Below, in pieces: positions 24,958 to 32,582 of a DNA stretch of 34,977 nt; within the stretch, counting starts at the first letter, position 1; every line of letters starts with the position of its first letter. Both the position numbers and the translations under genes were made by a program. A model generated the notes under the pieces. The model was not told the DNA's origin. It worked only from the letters and a program-made list of their open reading frames with translations, and did no database searches. Source of the DNA: DATKZH01 sp964475955 (GTDB lineage Bacteria; Planctomycetota; Planctomycetia; Pirellulales; Thermoguttaceae); assembly GCA_964475955.1 (NCBI GenBank), contig CAYYZY010000073.1, positions 1-34,977 on the forward strand, given 5' to 3'.

Positions 24958-25025
24958 TGCCGTCTAACCGGACGAAAGCCGCTTGGGGCTCGTTCCACGT
25001 GCAGCCTGCGAAGGAGGTTCCGCGC

Positions 25026-26603
25026 ATGTTCCTGCACCCGATCGATTGGATCATCATCGTCGTTTACCTTGCCGGGTGCTTGGTCGCCGGCATCTGGATG
25101 AAGCGGTACGTTCGGGTGGTGGAGGACTTCGCGGTCGCCGGGCGGGAGATGGACCTCAACCTGGGCGTGGCCTCGCTGGCGGCCACGGAGATGGGAATCG
25201 TCACCATCATGTACACGGCCCAGATGGGCTTTCAGCACGGATTCGCCGGCGCGAGTCCCGGCGTGCTGATCGCCTTGGCGATGTTCCTCGTGGGGATGAC
25301 CGGCTTCGTGATCGGGCCGATGCGCGACGCGCGCGTGCTCACCATCCCCGAGCTGTTCGAGAAACGGTTCGGCAAACGCGTGCGGTGGCTGGCCGGGCTG
25401 GTCATCGTGCTCGGCGGCGTGTTGAACATGGGGATCTTCCTGCGACTGGGGGGCGAGTTCCTGGTCCACGTCACCGGCCTGCCCCCGGCGTATCTCGAAT
25501 GGGTCATGACGGGCCTGCTGGTGGTCGTCCTGCTCTACACCGTGCTCGGAGGAATGCTCTCCGTGCTCGTCACCGATTACATCCAATTCCTCGTGATGGG
25601 CCTGGGCATCGTGATCACCTCGGGGCTGGTGGTGGCGAACATCGGCTGGTCGGACCTCGTCACGGGCCTCTCGGAGGCCCACGACACGGGGGCCGTGATG
25701 CTTTCCGGCGTCACCGAGCCCGGCAGCCCCCCCGAAGAGCTGAAGATGGGCAACCCCATCAACCCCTTCGGCTCCAGGGGCCTCGGCTGGGGGTGGATCA
25801 CGTGGCAGGCGATGCTCGCCCTGGCCGTGGTGACCACCTGGCAGACGAACATCGCCCGCGTGCTCAGCGCCAAGGACACCAAGACGGCCCGCGGCGTCTA
25901 CCGCCGCACCTCCTTCTATTTTGTGGGCCGATTCGCCCTACCGGGGCTGTGGGGCGCCGCGGCGTTCATCTACTTCTGGTCGCGCGGCGGGCTGCCCGAA
26001 GGGGTCGACGACCTGACCGCCATGCCCGCCTACCTGCACACGCTCCTGCCCGTCGGCGTGCTGGGAATCGTGATCGCCGCCATGCTGGCCGCCGAGATGT
26101 CGACCGACAGCGGCTACCTGCTCACCTGGGCGACGGTGATCTACAACGACCTGGTGACGCCGTGCCTGCGCCGGCCGCTGCCCCAGTGGGGGAAGCTCCT
26201 CACCGTGCGCGCGCTCGTGCTGGTGATCGGCGTGTTCCTGATATTCTACGGCCTGTGGTACGAGCTTCCCGGCGCGGCCTGGGACTATCTGGCCGTGACC
26301 GGCAACATCTACCTGGCCAGCGTGTTCAGCCTGCTGGTCGGCGCGCTCTACTGGCGCAAGGCGAACCACTGGGGCGCGATGGCCGCGCTGATCCTGGGCG
26401 CCGTCGGCCCGATCACGTTCCTCGTGGTCAACGCCGTCGTGGAAAAGGGCTCCCCCTACGAAATCGCGCCCGAAGTGGCCGGGCTCTCCGCGTTCGCCCT
26501 GGCGTTTGCCGGCATGATCTTCGGATCGCTCGCAGGCCGCGCGCTGGGCCGCTGCGCCGATTCGCCGCTGCCGACCGACCCCGTCGAAGAGGATAAACCA
26601 TGA
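25026..26603 (+). CDS. Sodium:solute symporter (SSS family)
   Basis: The 525-residue inner-membrane protein has about 13 hydrophobic segments, beginning at IDWIIIVVYLAGCLVAGIWM, with FAVAGREMDLNLGVASLAATEMG (the SSS block with the sodium-site region of the first two helices) and EMSTDSGYLLTWATVIYNDLV in the eighth-ninth helix region. It would import a solute with Na+. Its place directly after a sugar kinase and nucleotidyltransferase makes a sugar or sugar-like substrate likely. The start has AGGAGG six to seven bases upstream. The stop overlaps the ATG of a 56-residue membrane peptide (ATGA), so the two are translationally coupled. Confidence 0.92.
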   Translation: MFLHPIDWIIIVVYLAGCLVAGIWMKRYVRVVEDFAVAGREMDLNLGVASLAATEMGIVTIMYTAQMGFQHGFAGASPGVLIALAMFLVGMTGFVIGPMRDARVLTIPELFEKRFGKRVRWLAGLVIVLGGVLNMGIFLRLGGEFLVHVTGLPPAYLEWVMTGLLVVVLLYTVLGGMLSVLVTDYIQFLVMGLGIVITSGLVVANIGWSDLVTGLSEAHDTGAVMLSGVTEPGSPPEELKMGNPINPFGSRGLGWGWITWQAMLALAVVTTWQTNIARVLSAKDTKTARGVYRRTSFYFVGRFALPGLWGAAAFIYFWSRGGLPEGVDDLTAMPAYLHTLLPVGVLGIVIAAMLAAEMSTDSGYLLTWATVIYNDLVTPCLRRPLPQWGKLLTVRALVLVIGVFLIFYGLWYELPGAAWDYLAVTGNIYLASVFSLLVGALYWRKANHWGAMAALILGAVGPITFLVVNAVVEKGSPYEIAPEVAGLSAFALAFAGMIFGSLAGRALGRCADSPLPTDPVEEDKP

Positions 26604-26770
26604 AACTCGTCCTGGTTTCTTTCTGGACGCTGATCGTCTTCACGTCGATCGCCTGGTACGCGACGCTCCTCTTCTACGTCGGCTACAAGGGCGGAAAGGA
26701 GATCGTGCGCATGGCCCAGGTGCTCCGAGCCCGGGCCCACGATCAGGAGGAAGCGGCCGAACCAACCTGA
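26600..26770 (+). CDS. 56-residue membrane peptide coupled to the symporter
   Basis: The ATG at 26600 overlaps the symporter stop as ATGA, and the frame ends in TGA at 26768-26770. The peptide starts MKLVLVSFWTLIVFTSIAWY and continues with ATLLFYVGYKGGKEIVRMAQ, giving one membrane segment (about residues 3-27) followed by a basic/amphipathic helix and an acidic tail (DQEEAAEPT). The stop-start overlap, hydrophobic pattern and normal codon use support it as a real gene. By analogy with small partners of transporters (YhdT with PanF, KdpF with KdpABC) it may be a stabilising or regulatory subunit. I know of no name for it; function is inferred from position only. Confidence 0.72.
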   Translation: MKLVLVSFWTLIVFTSIAWYATLLFYVGYKGGKEIVRMAQVLRARAHDQEEAAEPT

Positions 26771-26795
26771 CCGCCGCCGGACAGCCGCTGCGAAG

Positions 26796-26812
26796 GCCGC
26801 CGGCGCGGCGGC
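26796..26812. terminator. GC-rich hairpin between convergent genes
   Basis: GCCGCC (26796-26801) and GGCGGC (26807-26812) form a 6-bp stem with a 5-base loop in the 52-base gap between the convergent membrane-peptide and URO-D-like genes. There is no T-tract, so a terminator role is only suggested by its place. Confidence 0.3.
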
Positions 26813-26822
26813 GACGCCTGCG

Positions 26823-27878
26823 CTACGAACGGCCCAGTTCGTGGATCGTCTCGTACATCGCCACCACGTTTTCCGTGGGGCTGACCGGCTGGAAGTTGTG
26901 GCAGGGGGCGCAGATCCACCGGGCGCCGCGGTAGCTCTCCACGCTCTGGCGGACCTCGGCGACCACGTCGTCGACCGTGCCGAACGCCAGCGTCTGCTGG
27001 TTGTCGATCGAGCCGTGGAAGATGATCCGCTCGCCGAAGTCGGCCACCAGCTTCTCGCGCTCCATGCCCGGGCAGCGCCACTGGATCGGGTTGAGGATTT
27101 CGATCCCCACGCGGTCGATCAGGTCGGGCAGGAAGGCTCGGGCGGCCCCGTCGGTGTGGTACATGACGTGGATGCCGTAGCTTCGGGCCAGGTCGGCCAT
27201 CTTGATTTGGTTGGGAAGCAGGAAGCGGCGGTAGGTCGCCAGGCTCATCAGAGGCCCGGTCTGCGCGCCGAGGTCTTCGGCCACCCACATCGTGTCGATC
27301 CGGCCGCGGCCCGCCTCGAACATGCGGCGGTGGTGTTCGTAATGGAAGTCGAACAGGTGGCCGAGGATCGCGTCGGCCACGTCGGGGTGGAGCGCCAGGT
27401 CCTCGAACGCCTGCTGGAGGCCCCGCAGGTAGCCGTAGGTGAGAAACGGCTCGTAGTGGCCCACGTGCATGGGGTAGGTGCCGTCGTCGGCCTCGACCGC
27501 CTCGGTGATCGCCGCGTAGTCGAAATCGTCGGGGTCGGGCCAGCGATGGGCGTGGACGTCGGCCGCCGTCTCCGCCCCGGCCAGCGGATGGAAGACCGGC
27601 TCCTCGTACGCGCCCGATCCGTAGTCGACCGACCGGTAGCGTATGCCCCATGGGTCGGCACCCGGATCGAGCGGATGATGCGCGAGCTTCCACCGCGGCT
27701 CGACGACCGTCCGTTTGTCGACGTGCAGCCGGCGCCACAGGGCGGCCTCGTCCGGGCAATCCAGGTCGGTCAGCAGCCGGGCGGTGACCTCGTCGGTCGC
27801 CTGGTAGTCGGTCGGAACCCGATCGGCCGGCTTCCCGTCCAACAGCGCAAGCCAGGCTTCCCGCGCGGTCATTCCCAT
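26823..27878 (-). CDS. Uroporphyrinogen decarboxylase (URO-D) family protein
   Basis: The 351-residue soluble protein has the URO-D-like TIM-barrel pattern: VPTDYQATDEVTARLL near the N-terminus, DTMWVAEDLGAQTGPLMSLATYRRFLLP in the middle, then YGIHVMYHTDGAARAFLPDLIDRVGIEILNP and FHGSIDNQQTLAFGTVDDV. HTDG and the GxxxLNP-like block are shared with the family's corrinoid methyltransferases (MtaA/MtbA type) more than with true HemE, so a methyl-transfer role or an unknown one is more likely than heme synthesis. Many planctomycetes carry several such paralogs. No corrinoid-protein gene lies next to it. GGAGAGG precedes the start, and a good promoter stands at 27937-27965. Confidence 0.85.
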   Translation of the reverse strand: MGMTAREAWLALLDGKPADRVPTDYQATDEVTARLLTDLDCPDEAALWRRLHVDKRTVVEPRWKLAHHPLDPGADPWGIRYRSVDYGSGAYEEPVFHPLAGAETAADVHAHRWPDPDDFDYAAITEAVEADDGTYPMHVGHYEPFLTYGYLRGLQQAFEDLALHPDVADAILGHLFDFHYEHHRRMFEAGRGRIDTMWVAEDLGAQTGPLMSLATYRRFLLPNQIKMADLARSYGIHVMYHTDGAARAFLPDLIDRVGIEILNPIQWRCPGMEREKLVADFGERIIFHGSIDNQQTLAFGTVDDVVAEVRQSVESYRGARWICAPCHNFQPVSPTENVVAMYETIHELGRS

Positions 27879-27936
27879 CGCCGCAATCCTCTCCCTTCAA
27901 GCCGACCGGCCTTGCTCCCCACCCAAGCGCACCGAG

Positions 27937-27965
27937 AATATAGTGTAGCGCGGAGCGCGGTTCAA
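27937..27965 (-). promoter_or_regulatory. Sigma-70-type promoter of the URO-D-like gene
   Basis: On the minus strand, TTGAAC (27960-27965, 4 of 6) and TATATT (27937-27942, 5 of 6) are 17 bases apart, about 59 bases before the ATG. The -35 box abuts the edge of the dispersed repeat at 27969-28070. Confidence 0.55.
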
Positions 27966-27968
27966 GCA

Positions 27969-28070
27969 GGCGGCACACGGCGCACGGGCTGCCAAGAACC
28001 GGCGATCGACCAGAGGGTAGGTTGGGTTCTCTTTGTGTTCCGACGCCGTACGCCGAAGGCGTTCAATATG
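27969..28070 (-). repeat. Dispersed ~100-bp repeat, copy 2
   Basis: Inverted relative to copy 1 at 1541-1637; GTTCAATATG at 28061-28070 corresponds to the start of copy 1. The two ends are strongly conserved and the middle is diverged. The CCCAGGGCGAAGCCCTGGG hairpin at 28075-28093 adjoins it. Nothing else is seen between 27879 and 28191. Confidence 0.75.
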
Positions 28071-28074
28071 GCAG

Positions 28075-28093
28075 CCCAGGGCGAAGCCCTGGG
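28075..28093. repeat. CCCAGGGC hairpin, copy 2
   Basis: CCCAGGGCGAAGCCCTGGG is the reverse complement of the hairpin at 1377-1395. It lies five bases from copy 2 of the dispersed repeat, so the two may be parts of one element; at the first locus they are separated by about 145 bases, into which another palindromic element (1437-1507) falls. Confidence 0.75.
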
Positions 28094-28191
28094 TCGTGCT
28101 TCCAAGCAAGCCACGGCACCCCGCGGAGGGCGGTCCCGGCGGCTTGTGGGAATCGCGGGCGGTGATCCGGCGCGATCGGCCTGCGCCGGCG

Positions 28192-29094
28192 CTACGCGGT
28201 TGCGGGCGGGCCGAGGAGCACGCAGCCGAGCAGGCGGCCGCCGCCGCGCTGGATGAGGCGAACGGCCTGGCCGGCGGCACGGCGGCCCGTGCGGCCCAGT
28301 GCGACGACCAGGTACGTGCCGTCGCAGAGCCGACTCAACGGGGCGACCTCCGGATAGGCCAGCGAGGCGGCGTCGACGAGCACGAGCCGATCGTCGTTTC
28401 GAAGCGCCTCGAGCAGGCCGCCGAGTTTCAGGTCTTCCGGCAGTGAGCCGTCGCCCGAGGGGCACGTGCCGGCGGGAAGCACCGCGAGCCGCGCGACGCT
28501 CGTCCTTCGCACCAGCGGGCGCCACTCGGCCCCGCCGCCGACCACGTCGATCAGCCCCCGGTCGGCCCAGACGCCGAGGCGTTGTGCCAGGCCGGGGCTT
28601 CGCAGGTTGGCGTCGACCGCCACGATCTCTTCGTCGCCCACCTCCGCCAGCACCACGGCCAGCGAGGCCAACGTGCTCGTCTTCGCTTCTCCCTCGTCCG
28701 CACTCGTAAAAAGCATCGTGGCCACTCCGCCCGACGATCGCTCGGCAAGGACGCGCCCGGCCAGCTCCCGATACGGCGCCTTTTGCTCTTCGGCCAGGGG
28801 GCTCAGTGCGTGGACCGGCCGGTGATCGACCTCCAGCGCCGGGCCGAGAGGGGCTTCGGCGACGGCCAACGACGGGGCGGCCGGGCCGGGCGCCGGTGCA
28901 GGGGGCTGCTGCCGCACCGGGGACGTGGGGAAGGACGCCGGGGCCTGGGGCGCTTGGGGGGGCTCCGAGACCATCAGCAGGGTCGATCGGGTGAGCCCGA
29001 ACCGCTTCAGCTCGTCGGGCGAGACGGGCTCGCACGCCGGGCGCGCCAGCGACGTCGCCCCGATCTCCTTCAGCGCTTCCAACATGCGACCCAT
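28192..29094 (-). CDS. CpsD/CapB-like P-loop protein (BY-kinase relative)
   Basis: The 300-residue protein has a Pro/Ala-rich linker (about 45-100), the typical HxPxSPLAEEQKAPYRELAGRVL lead-in, and an ATPase domain. Walker A is SADEGEAKTS (131-140, Lys138), where the usual G-E-G-K has Ala; Walker A' is VAVDANLRSP (158-167, Asp161); Walker B is VLVDAAS (238-244, Asp241). There is no Tyr cluster at the C-terminus. In family members this protein autophosphorylates on Tyr and, with a Wzz-like partner, controls polysaccharide length and export; with these changes it may be a non-phosphorylating variant. I start at 29094 (MGRMLEALK, GGGGG upstream), since the longer frame begins inside the repeat element. 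It is the last gene of the export module. Confidence 0.82.
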   Translation of the reverse strand: MGRMLEALKEIGATSLARPACEPVSPDELKRFGLTRSTLLMVSEPPQAPQAPASFPTSPVRQQPPAPAPGPAAPSLAVAEAPLGPALEVDHRPVHALSPLAEEQKAPYRELAGRVLAERSSGGVATMLFTSADEGEAKTSTLASLAVVLAEVGDEEIVAVDANLRSPGLAQRLGVWADRGLIDVVGGGAEWRPLVRRTSVARLAVLPAGTCPSGDGSLPEDLKLGGLLEALRNDDRLVLVDAASLAYPEVAPLSRLCDGTYLVVALGRTGRRAAGQAVRLIQRGGGRLLGCVLLGPPATA

Positions 29095-29131
29095 CGGTCG
29101 GCCCCCTTCATGATCGCCGTCCATTTCGTCG

Positions 29132-29265
29132 GGTGGGTCGAGGTACGAGACCCACGGACGCAACTCGGGATGGTCGCTTTTCGCTCCGCGAAAAGGCGAT
29201 TGTTCGCGCCGCGAACAACAACATTCGGGGAAGCGGTGCGCGTGGGTCTCGTACCTCGACCCACC
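29132..29265. repeat. MITE-like 134-bp element with 24-bp perfect terminal inverted repeats
   Basis: Arms at 29132-29155 and 29242-29265 are exact inverted copies of the GTGGGTCTCGTACC sequence and enclose 86 bases. Inside is a TTTTCGCTCCGCGAAAA hairpin and a TTGTTCGCGCCGCGAACAA palindrome. It stands between two genes of the exopolysaccharide module and has no coding capacity, so it resembles a non-autonomous mobile element. No clear target-site duplication was found. Confidence 0.75.
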
Positions 29266-29312
29266 CTACACGTTCACCCTATACGCACAAATCCCGCTTC
29301 CAGCGCTGCTGC

Positions 29313-29347
29313 CTCCCGACTCCCGACTCCCGACTCCCCACTCCCGA
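29313..29347. repeat. 7-bp tandem repeat CTCCCGA, five copies
   Basis: Five units at 29313-29347 (four CTCCCGA and one CTCCCCA) lie just after the stop of the ATPase gene. Together with the element at 29132-29265 it fills the 259-base gap in the operon. Confidence 0.8.
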
Positions 29348-29353
29348 CTCTCC

Positions 29354-30892
29354 TCATCCCCCGCGACGGAGCCGGGCGAACAGTTGGCGGTACTCCTGGC
29401 GACGTACCGGAGCGGCGGGGCGCGCGCCGACCAGCTCCAGTTCGTCGTACCCTTCTTCGACCACGATCAGGTCCTCGTCGTCGGGCTGCGCGTCCTGGTC
29501 GTCCTCGTTCGTTTCGTCCGGCCGGCTGCCGCGGACCATCGACACGGTCTCCGGCTCGCCGTCCCACGCCTCGGGCGACTCGGGCGCCTCGGAAGGCTCC
29601 CCGGCGTCCTCGTCGGCGGCAAGCGGCCGACCGACCGGCTCGGCCGCATCGGCCCGGATCTGCTCGGGCGGCGCCTGCGAGCCGAGTTGCGCCGAAGTGC
29701 CGGGTTCCTCCTCCTCTTCGACGGCGAACCGATCGACGATCGCTTCCTCTTGCTCGAACTTCTCGCTGAACGGGTCGTGCGGCCCGTCGAAGACCAGTTC
29801 CACCTCCGGGCCGATGGAGCCGGCCGGCCGGAAGTCTTCCTCCATCGAGGCCACCGCCTCCTGGATGCGCTCCACTTGACGCACCGGGTGCGCCTCGCCC
29901 GACTCCGGCGAGATGCGGAGCACGGGCGCCGACTCGGCGCCGGCCGCTTCGTCGGTGGCCGGCGGGGCGTCGCTCGCTGGGGCTTCCGCTTGCGGGGGTG
30001 CCGGGGGCTCGTCGTCGAGGCCGCCGAACTCGATGACGCCGCCTTCGGAGCGGGCGTCGCTCGAGTCGCCGTTCCACGGGGTGGGCAACTGCTGGAGGTC
30101 GGCCCAGGCCTCCTCGATCACGGCCCGATCCACCTGCTCGCGCCCGGCGGCGCAGGCGAGCAGCAGCGCGTGGTCGCACACCTGATTGACCAGGCGGGGC
30201 ACCCCGTCGGTGGCTTGGTAGACGGCGTGGCACGCGTCTTCGGGGATCACCTCGGCGCCGTTGCGGCCGGCCATGCCGATCTGGGCGTGAATGTACGCGA
30301 GCGTCTCGTCGCGGTTCATCGCTTCGAGGTAGCAGCGGGCGGCGATGCGCTGGCCGAACGATTCGAGCTTCGGGCTGGCGAACCGTTCTTCGAGCATCGC
30401 GCCGCCGGCCATCACCAGGCGCGTGCGGGGCTGGCCGTCGGTCACGAGGTTGGTGATCATGCGGATCTCGTCCAAAAGCCGCAACGTGAGCGTGTGGGCC
30501 TCGTCGGCGATCAGGAGCATGCCCTTGGGGCACGAGTCGCCGACCGTGAGGTGGTCCAACAGCGCCAGGCGCAGCTCGCCTTCATCCATACCCCGATAGG
30601 GTTGCCCCAACTCGAAGAGGATCGCCTGGAGCAAGGCGCGGCGCGTGCCCAAGCGACCGCTGGAGAGCAAGGCCACCTGGAACGAGTCGCGAAACTGCTC
30701 GGCCAGCATCATCGACAGGAGCGTCTTGCCCGTGCCCGACGGACCGATCACCAGCCCCACTCCCTCGGCGCGCTCGATGCAGCGTGCCAGGTTTTGCCGT
30801 GCGGCCTCGATGGTGGCGCCGGGGAAGTAGTGGTCGGTCTGTGGCACCGAGGCGAACGGCGGCCTGGAAAGGCCGTAAGAGTCTTCGTACAT
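29354..30892 (-). CDS. ExeA-like AAA ATPase of an exopolysaccharide export module
   Basis: The 512-residue protein starts MYEDSYGLSRPPFASVPQTDHYFPG, the usual lead-in of ExeA/GspA and of the ATPases linked to XrtA (exosortase) polysaccharide loci. Walker A is GPSGTGKT (50-57), Walker B is MLLIADEAH (125-133), and the sensor and arginine region follows near RIAARCYLEAM. Residues about 290-512 are Glu/Pro/Ala-rich, probably disordered, and lack the membrane segment and peptidoglycan-binding domain of ExeA, so the protein is probably soluble. The start at 30892 is chosen because the longer frame is not protein-like. It sits between the Wzz-like gene (211 bases upstream) and the CpsD-like gene. 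Confidence 0.85.
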   Translation of the reverse strand: MYEDSYGLSRPPFASVPQTDHYFPGATIEAARQNLARCIERAEGVGLVIGPSGTGKTLLSMMLAEQFRDSFQVALLSSGRLGTRRALLQAILFELGQPYRGMDEGELRLALLDHLTVGDSCPKGMLLIADEAHTLTLRLLDEIRMITNLVTDGQPRTRLVMAGGAMLEERFASPKLESFGQRIAARCYLEAMNRDETLAYIHAQIGMAGRNGAEVIPEDACHAVYQATDGVPRLVNQVCDHALLLACAAGREQVDRAVIEEAWADLQQLPTPWNGDSSDARSEGGVIEFGGLDDEPPAPPQAEAPASDAPPATDEAAGAESAPVLRISPESGEAHPVRQVERIQEAVASMEEDFRPAGSIGPEVELVFDGPHDPFSEKFEQEEAIVDRFAVEEEEEPGTSAQLGSQAPPEQIRADAAEPVGRPLAADEDAGEPSEAPESPEAWDGEPETVSMVRGSRPDETNEDDQDAQPDDEDLIVVEEGYDELELVGARPAAPVRRQEYRQLFARLRRGG

Positions 30893-31103
30893 GGCCCAGA
30901 GTCCCCAGTTCCTTTCTTGCGCAGCGTTGTGCGTCCTGTGCGCGGAATCGCTCCGTGAGCGCGCCCACGTCCTAGGTAATCGGCAGGACCCGCCCATCGG
31001 CTCCAACCGGGATAAATGGCCGAACGACGCCGTGCTTGGGGCGGGAACGGCCGGAAAGCGGCGACAAGTGGCCGCACTCCAAGAGGGCGCACCTCGCTCG
31101 GAA

Positions 31104-32582
31104 TTAGAGGACGGCGACGAGGCTCGCGAAGCACGCGCCGATCAGCAGGACGCCGAGTGCGATCTGCAAGCGCGCGCCGCGCCTTTGGGCTGCGCCGGGG
31201 GCGTCGTCGGGCGGCGCGGCGTCGGTGGAGGGGATCGTCCCCACCACGGGGACGGCCAGGGCCGCCTCGGCTTCGGCTACGGTGGCCAGCGGCAGGTCGA
31301 CGTCGAAGCCAGAGGAAACGAGCCCCACCCCGATCGACACGGCCAGCGCGGCGACCAGTGCCCCCAGGATCGAGCCCTGCCCGGCTCGCCCCGGCCGCTG
31401 GGCCTCGCTCCGTTCGGCCAACTCGAACTTGACGGCCGGGCCGGCAAGCTGGGCGTCGCGGAGCCGGCGCTTCGCCTCGGCGAGTCGATCGTACTCCTCT
31501 TCCGCCCGATCCACCGCCTCCTTCTGCACGCGGAACTCCTCGGCGGCCGCTCGCAGCGCTTCGCTCAGCTCGGCAAAGGCGAACCCGTCGAAGGTCGACT
31601 CGCTCGGCTCCGCGACGGGGGGCGGCGGCTCGGGGTGCTGTTTCGCCCTCGGTGTTTGCGGCGGTTGCGTCGAGGCCGGCTCGGCCGGGGGCATCGATGC
31701 GAGCCGATCGGCCACCTGGCCGATGAGGATATCGGTGTATCGGACCTCCGGGTGAATCGGTCGCCGGGTGGTGAGCAGCTCGGCCCGTTCCTGCTGGAGT
31801 TGGGCGAGGCGTCGCTCCAAAGCCACGCGCTCCGGGTCGACGGGAGCCGGCCTCGGGGAAGCCTGGGCGACGGGCGGCTCGGGCGCCGGTTTGGGGGCCG
31901 GCTCCGGGCGACGCTCCGGCGTGCCCCGGGCCGCGCGGTCGACCAGGGCCTGCTGTTCGAGGAAGTGCTGGCGCACGAAGTCGTCGAAGCGGGCCTTGAC
32001 TTCCAGATACTTTTCACGGGCACGCTCGGCCGCCGCCTGCGCTTCGAGATACTCGCGGTTGCCGGCGGCCTTTTGCCGGGCGGTCCATGCCTCGGCGTAG
32101 CCGGTCGTCAGCGCGTTGACCAAGCGGACCGCGCGATCCGGGTCGGCCGCCGAATAGGAGACGGCGATTCCCGGTCCTTCCGCAGCCGATTCGACCGCCG
32201 TCACGCGAACGGCCCGGCGGATCTCGTCGACCGTCGGGCTCGAGGTTCCCGCCGTCGCGTCTTCGTCGCCCTGCGGCTGGCCGGCCACCCGGGCGAGGGC
32301 CTGCTCGAGGTTTTCGTCGGAGAGGATACGTCGCTGGGCGGTCGGTGCGTCCGGGCGCGATGGCTCTTCTGGTGCGGTGCCGCCAGACCCTTGCGAGGGG
32401 GACGTCGCGTGCCATACCTTGGCGGTCGCCGAGTAGCGGGCTTCCGTTTGGGGTGGATGCGAGGCGAGCCACATCACGCCTGCGGCGGTCGCGAGAAACG
32501 CGAGCACGCAAAGGACGATGCGCGAGGTGGCCGGGGCGCCGGGTCGCACGAGACGAGCGCCGCGGTTGTTCGGATTTCCCAT
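31104..32582 (-). CDS. Wzz/GumC-like polysaccharide chain-length determinant
   Basis: The 492-residue protein has a membrane segment near residues 22-40, a long periplasmic coiled-coil part (for example YLEAQAAAERAREKYLEVKARFDDFV and ERVALERRLAQLQQERAELL), a second segment near 404-423 and a third at the very C-terminus (471-492). EAEAALAVPVVGTIPST between the last two is the usual tail region of GumC/Wzz proteins. There is no P-loop, so the kinase part is separate, as in the CpsC/CpsD arrangement. It sets chain length during exopolysaccharide polymerisation and export. I start at 32582 (MGNPNNRG), after which the first membrane segment follows. It is the first gene of the module on this strand. 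Confidence 0.82.
   Translation of the reverse strand: MGNPNNRGARLVRPGAPATSRIVLCVLAFLATAAGVMWLASHPPQTEARYSATAKVWHATSPSQGSGGTAPEEPSRPDAPTAQRRILSDENLEQALARVAGQPQGDEDATAGTSSPTVDEIRRAVRVTAVESAAEGPGIAVSYSAADPDRAVRLVNALTTGYAEAWTARQKAAGNREYLEAQAAAERAREKYLEVKARFDDFVRQHFLEQQALVDRAARGTPERRPEPAPKPAPEPPVAQASPRPAPVDPERVALERRLAQLQQERAELLTTRRPIHPEVRYTDILIGQVADRLASMPPAEPASTQPPQTPRAKQHPEPPPPVAEPSESTFDGFAFAELSEALRAAAEEFRVQKEAVDRAEEEYDRLAEAKRRLRDAQLAGPAVKFELAERSEAQRPGRAGQGSILGALVAALAVSIGVGLVSSGFDVDLPLATVAEAEAALAVPVVGTIPSTDAAPPDDAPGAAQRRGARLQIALGVLLIGACFASLVAVL

Noticed and set aside
29313..29347. Short direct repeats considered as a CRISPR remnant
   Set aside because: The units are 7 bases with no spacers and no cas genes are present; this is a simple tandem repeat.
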